From Actinoplanes oblitus (lineage in GTDB: Bacteria; Actinomycetota; Actinomycetes; Mycobacteriales; Micromonosporaceae): a stretch of DNA of 64,000 nt. The notes under the pieces are model-generated. The model saw only the letters and a program-made list of their open reading frames with translations. It searched no databases and was not told the origin of the DNA. Positions 60,532 through 64,000 of the stretch are shown one piece after another. The position numbers were made by a program, and so were the translations under genes. How positions within the stretch are numbered: the first letter of the stretch is position 1; every line of letters starts with the position of its first letter. The stretch spans positions 310,001-374,000 of the forward strand of contig NZ_CP126980.1 in NCBI RefSeq assembly GCF_030252345.1, written 5' to 3'.

Positions 60532-61185
60532 ATGCCAACCGCTCAGCCGTCCCCCGCCGGGATGCGCCGTGACTACACCGAGCACGGACCTTTGCTGGAG
60601 AGCTCGCTGGCCGGTGACTGGGCCACCCAGTTCGCCGCCTGGTTCGCCGAGGCGACAGCGTTCGGGCTGCCGGAGCCGAACGCCATGATCGTCGCGACGG
60701 CGGGTCCGGACGGCCGCCCGTCGGCTCGTACCGTACTGCTCAAGGGGTACGACTCGACCGGTTTCGTATTTTTCACCAACTATGAGTCGCGGAAGGGGAC
60801 CGAGGCGGCGCTCAACCCGTACGCGAGCCTGGTCTTTCCGTGGTTCTCGATGCAGCGGCAGGTGATCGTGGCGGGCCCGGTCGAGCGGGTGTCCCGGGCC
60901 GAGACCGAGGAGTATTTCGCCTCCCGGCCGCGCGGCTCGCAGCTCGGCGCCTGGGCGAGCCCGCAGTCGACGGTGGTGAGCGGGCGGGACGCGGTGGACG
61001 CCGGGCTGGCCGCGGCGATCGAGCGGTTCGGTGACGGGCCGGTGCCGGCGCCGCCGCACTGGGGCGGGCTGCGGGTGCGGCCCGAGACCGTGGAGTTCTG
61101 GCAGGGCCGGAGCAACCGGCTGCACGACCGGCTGCGGTACCGCGCCGACGGTTCCTCCTGGATCGTGGAGAGGCTCGCCCCGTGA
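60532..61185 (+). CDS. pdxH: Pyridoxamine 5'-phosphate oxidase
   Basis: 217-residue FMN enzyme that oxidises PNP/PMP to pyridoxal 5'-phosphate. Signature pieces: PNAMIVATAGPDGRPSARTVLLKGYD (FMN site), FFTNYESRKGTEAALNP, PRGSQLGAWASPQS and the C-terminal EFWQGRSNRLHDRLRYR. ATG 60532 has GAAAGGAAG about 10 bases upstream. The MFS gene starts in its last codons (GTGA overlap), so they are co-translated. Confidence 0.97.
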   Translation: MPTAQPSPAGMRRDYTEHGPLLESSLAGDWATQFAAWFAEATAFGLPEPNAMIVATAGPDGRPSARTVLLKGYDSTGFVFFTNYESRKGTEAALNPYASLVFPWFSMQRQVIVAGPVERVSRAETEEYFASRPRGSQLGAWASPQSTVVSGRDAVDAGLAAAIERFGDGPVPAPPHWGGLRVRPETVEFWQGRSNRLHDRLRYRADGSSWIVERLAP

Positions 61186-62471
61186 GCGTGGTGGCGAGAC
61201 CGCGCCGTTCCTGGATGATCGACACCAGCCCGCTACGGGTGACGACGTTCCGCCGGATGTGGATCGGCAACGGGGCGTCGTTCTTCGGCTTCCAGTTCAC
61301 CGCGGTGGCCGTACCGGTGCAGATGTTCGCGATCACGCACTCGCCGTTCTGGGTCGGCCTGCTCGGCGTGGCCGGGCTGATCCCGCTGCTGATCTTCGGG
61401 CTCTGGGGCGGCGCGGTGGCCGACGTGGTCGACCGGCGGCGGCTGCTGCTGGCCAGCTCGGCGCTGACCTGGGTGGTCACGCTGGGCCTGCTGGCACAGG
61501 CGGCGGTCGGGGCACGCAGCCCCTATCTGCTGCTCGCGCTGACCGCGGTCCAGTCGATCGGCTTCGCGATCAGCTCGCCGGCCCGGCAGTCGATCATCCC
61601 GCGAATCGTGCCGACAGCGATGGTCCCGGCGGCGAACACACTGAACTACACGACCACCACGGCCGGCGGCGTGCTCGGCCCACTGGCGGCCGGCGTGATC
61701 ATGGGGGTCTGGTCGACGGGTACCGGCGTCGAGGTGGCCTACGCGGTCGACGCCCTGCTGTTCACCGTGACGTTCTGGGCCACCTGGCGGCTGCCGCCGA
61801 TCCCGCCGATCGAGCACGACGACTCCGGTGAGAAGCCGACGGCCGGCCTGCGCGGCATCGTGACCGGCCTGAAGTTCCTGGTCACCCAGCCGGTACTACT
61901 GCTCTCCTTCGGCATCGACCTGATCGCCATGGTGTTCGCCATGCCGCGGGCGCTGTTCCCGGCGGTGGCCGAGGAGCGGTTCGGCGGCGGCTCCGCGGTC
62001 GGCTGGCTGTTCAGCGCGATCGCCATCGGCTCGGTGCTGGGCGGCCTCACCTCCGGCTGGATCAGCCGGATCCGCCGGCAGGGCATCGCGCTGGTGGTCG
62101 CGGTGGTCGGCTGGGGTGTCGCGATCGCCCTCTCCGGCCTGGCCGACCAGCTCTGGCTGATGATCGTGCTGCTCGCCGTGGCCGGCGCGGCCGACCTGGT
62201 CAGCGCGGTCTACCGGCAGACGATCATGCAGACGTTCGCGCCGGACCGGCTGCGCGGCCGGCTGCAGGGCGTGTTCACCGTGGTGGTGGCCGGCGGTCCC
62301 CGGCTGGGTGACCTGCGGGCCGGTGCCACCGCCGATCTGACCAGCGTGGGCGCCTCCTGGGTGGGTGGCGGCTTCCTGGCCGCCGCGCTGGCCGTCGTCC
62401 TGGCGTTCGCCTTCCCGGCACTGATTCGTTACCGGCCCGTCCCGGAACCCGCCGACAATGCCGGACGATAG
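61182..62471 (+). CDS. MFS transporter (EntS-like), coupled to pdxH
   Basis: 429-residue major facilitator with about 12 hydrophobic segments: LRVTTFRRMWIGNGASFFGF start, GGAVADVVDRRRLLL after helix 2, SPARQSIIPRIVPTAMVPAAN and RLRGRLQGVFTVVVAGGPRL. Close in pattern to the MFS at 33113-34417. Starts inside pdxH by a four-base overlap. Substrate unknown; B6 vitamer export or import is a guess from context only. Confidence 0.88.
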   Translation: MSVVARPRRSWMIDTSPLRVTTFRRMWIGNGASFFGFQFTAVAVPVQMFAITHSPFWVGLLGVAGLIPLLIFGLWGGAVADVVDRRRLLLASSALTWVVTLGLLAQAAVGARSPYLLLALTAVQSIGFAISSPARQSIIPRIVPTAMVPAANTLNYTTTTAGGVLGPLAAGVIMGVWSTGTGVEVAYAVDALLFTVTFWATWRLPPIPPIEHDDSGEKPTAGLRGIVTGLKFLVTQPVLLLSFGIDLIAMVFAMPRALFPAVAEERFGGGSAVGWLFSAIAIGSVLGGLTSGWISRIRRQGIALVVAVVGWGVAIALSGLADQLWLMIVLLAVAGAADLVSAVYRQTIMQTFAPDRLRGRLQGVFTVVVAGGPRLGDLRAGATADLTSVGASWVGGGFLAAALAVVLAFAFPALIRYRPVPEPADNAGR

Positions 62472-62481
62472 TGTCGCGGGT

Positions 62482-63399
62482 ATGACAGAGACAGCCGCGA
62501 AATCCGGGGTCCAGTGGTCGATCGAGGCGGACGGTCGCCGCGCCGTTCTCGCCGAGGTCGGTGGCACGCTGCGTAGCTTCTCGTCCGGCGGGGTGGAGCT
62601 GCTCGACGGCTTCGGTCCGGACGAGATCTCCCCGGGTTCCGCCGGCCAGACTCTCGCGCCGTGGCCGAACCGGATCCGGGACGGGCAGTACACGTTCGAG
62701 GGGACGACGTACCAGCTGCCGCTCACCGAGCCGGCCCGGCACAACGCCATCCACGGCCTGGTGAACTGGTCCCGCTGGCGGGCCACCGAGCACACCGCCT
62801 CCGCTGTCACCCTGGAGTACGACCTGCCGCCCCAGGTCGGTTACCCGTGGGCGCTCACCCTGCGGACCCGCTGGTCGGTCTCCGCCGAGGGACTGCGCTG
62901 CGTGCAGGAGGTGGTGAACACCAGCGACGCGAACGCGCCGTGGGGGTACTCGGTGCACCCGTACCTGCGGCTGCCCGGCGTCACCGTGGACAACACCGTT
63001 CTTCAGGTGCCGGCGAAAACCCGGATCCTGGCCGACGCCCGGCTGCTCCCGATCGGCGCGGTGAAGGTGGCCGGCAGCGAGTTCGACTACGCCGAGCCCC
63101 GCCGGATCGGGACGGCGATCCTGGACACCACGTTCGGCGACATCGATTTCGGCGCCGACGGGCTCACCGAGGTGGTGCTCGCCGACGCGAACTCGGACGC
63201 GAAAATCGTCTTCTGGGCCGACGACAAGTTCAAGTACTGGCAGGTCTTCACCGGCGACACCCTGCACGGCGAGCGGCACCGCCGGTCGGTCGCGATCGAG
63301 CCGATGACCTGCCCGCCGGACGCGTTCCGCTCGGGCCGGGACCTGGTCACGCTGGCCCCGGGCGAGACCTGGACCACCGCGTGGGGGATCCGCGCCTGA
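62482..63399 (+). CDS. Aldose 1-epimerase family protein
   Basis: 305-residue galactose-mutarotase-like enzyme interconverting alpha and beta anomers. Features: QTLAPWPNRIRDGQYTFEG (substrate arginine), NAIHGLVNWSRW (first catalytic His near 95), WGYSVHPYLRLPG (second His) and the catalytic Glu in VAIEPMTCPPDAF near 275. The ATG at 62482 is chosen; an earlier ATG (62458) would overlap the MFS gene. Its stop overlaps the next ATG (TGATG). Confidence 0.93.
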   Translation: MTETAAKSGVQWSIEADGRRAVLAEVGGTLRSFSSGGVELLDGFGPDEISPGSAGQTLAPWPNRIRDGQYTFEGTTYQLPLTEPARHNAIHGLVNWSRWRATEHTASAVTLEYDLPPQVGYPWALTLRTRWSVSAEGLRCVQEVVNTSDANAPWGYSVHPYLRLPGVTVDNTVLQVPAKTRILADARLLPIGAVKVAGSEFDYAEPRRIGTAILDTTFGDIDFGADGLTEVVLADANSDAKIVFWADDKFKYWQVFTGDTLHGERHRRSVAIEPMTCPPDAFRSGRDLVTLAPGETWTTAWGIRA

Positions 63400-64000
63400 T
63401 GGAGTTCGACGAGGTGATCCGCCGGCGGCGGATGGTCCGCGGGTACGACCCCGCGCGGCCGGTGCCGCCGGAGCTGGTCGACAAGATTGTCCGGCATGGG
63501 CTACGGGCCCCGTCCGCCGGCTTTTCCCAGGGGTGGAGCTTCCTGGTCCTCACCGACCCCGACGACCGGAAGCTGTTCTGGTCGGTCACCTCCACCGGGT
63601 CGACTCCGGAGGCCGGCGCCTGGCTGGCGCGGATGAGCACCGCGCCGCTGGTCATCGTCGCCCTGTCCAACAAATCGGTTTATCTCGACCGGTACGCGGA
63701 ATCAGACAAGGGCTGGGCGGACCGGGACGAGTCCCGCTGGCCGGTGCCGTACTGGGACGTGGACACCGGATTCGCCGCGCTGCTGATGCACCTGACCGCG
63801 GTGAACGAGGGGCTCGGCTCGTGCTTCATCGGGCTGCCCGCCGACCGGATCGACGCGTTCCGCTCGGCGTTCGGGGTGCCCGGCGAGTTCCACCCGGTCG
63901 GTGCGCTGACGGTCGGCTATCGGGGAACGGACAAGAGGTCACCGTCACTCAAGCGCGGTCACCGTCCGGTGGACGACGTGGTGCATCATGGCCGGTGGGC
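63399..64000 (+). CDS. Nitroreductase family protein, 3' end outside window
   Basis: 200 complete codons of an FMN-dependent nitroreductase: DEVIRRRRMVRGYDP, PPELVDKIVRHGLRAPSAGF (FMN binding), WDVDTGFAALLMHLTAVNEG and LGSCFIGLPADRIDAFRSAF, VPGEFHPVGALTVGYRG. The frame is still open at 64000; given family length (about 200-215) only a few codons are missing. Start overlaps the epimerase stop by one base, completing a pdxH-MFS-epimerase-nitroreductase run. Confidence 0.9.
   Translation, partial: MEFDEVIRRRRMVRGYDPARPVPPELVDKIVRHGLRAPSAGFSQGWSFLVLTDPDDRKLFWSVTSTGSTPEAGAWLARMSTAPLVIVALSNKSVYLDRYAESDKGWADRDESRWPVPYWDVDTGFAALLMHLTAVNEGLGSCFIGLPADRIDAFRSAFGVPGEFHPVGALTVGYRGTDKRSPSLKRGHRPVDDVVHHGRW

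Noticed and set aside
33113..62471. Recent duplication of MFS genes (33113, 53744, 61182)
   Set aside because: They share family motifs but little exact sequence, so they are old paralogues rather than a local duplication.

Overview
This is 64 kb of very GC-rich chromosome from an actinobacterium, most likely of the Actinoplanes/Micromonosporaceae type. Support for that: a topoisomerase I with a Lys/Ala tail, the cell-division protein SepH, two parts of the futalosine menaquinone route (MqnD, MqnB), DUF3027/DUF2530, an XPB-type helicase next to its helicase-associated partner, a separate-gene Ku/ligase/polymerase end-joining set, and several WhiJ-like (XRE-DUF5753) and BldB/AbaA-like (DUF397) regulators. 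No phage, transposase, integrase or CRISPR array was found. There is one tRNA, tRNA-Thr(CGT).

Layout. 0-9.5 kb: topA (5' end cut by the window), a lactone-oxidase-like flavoprotein divergent from a TetR regulator, a PLP enzyme of the alanine racemase/threonine aldolase fold, an MFS-thymidylate kinase fusion, and a Tat-exported GDSL esterase. 9.5-12.4 kb: a GH10 xylanase divergent from the esterase, with a CGAAA-type xylanase operator between them, then holB. 12.7-16.3 kb: an accessory block of YbaB-like, EspC-like and octapeptide-repeat proteins plus a sortase-type (LPVTG) surface protein with a Ser-Asp run. It lies between holB and the PSP1-domain gene, which are neighbours in many bacteria. 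17.4-19.3 kb: a membrane metallophosphoesterase and tRNA-Thr.

19.6-29.2 kb is the most unusual part: an XRE/DUF6879 three-gene operon, a GGDEF membrane protein, an MFS exporter, two DUF397 genes (one coupled to a DUF6226-like gene), an internally deleted XRE remnant, a DUF6232-like gene, a DUF2231 gene and an intact XRE-DUF5753 regulator. Two copies of a dispersed repeat with a conserved hairpin, and an identical 17-bp motif upstream of both the intact XRE gene and the XRE remnant, tie this island together.

29.7-32.5 kb: end-joining module (LigD-type polymerase, ATP-dependent ligase, divergent Ku). 32.5-41 kb: Nudix hydrolase, MFS, PadR-HAAS pair with a perfect operator palindrome, XPB helicase, helicase-associated protein, a 55-residue small protein, HAD hydrolase and cold-shock-domain protein. 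41-51.5 kb: MqnD, an MFS-GH1 beta-glucosidase pair with TetR, an MFS exporter, MqnB coupled to an MFS protein with a repetitive tail, DUF3027 and DUF2530. 51.6-64 kb: NCS2 purine permease, MarR-MFS pair, a 2',3'-cyclic phosphodiesterase whose start region is repeated in tandem, SepH, SerC, citrate synthase, PdxH-MFS-aldose epimerase-nitroreductase (cut by the window end).

Most genes are typical chromosomal actinobacterial genes. Eight separate MFS domains occur in the window. Starts were chosen from Shine-Dalgarno position, overlap with neighbours and family N-termini; those marked uncertain could move by a few codons.
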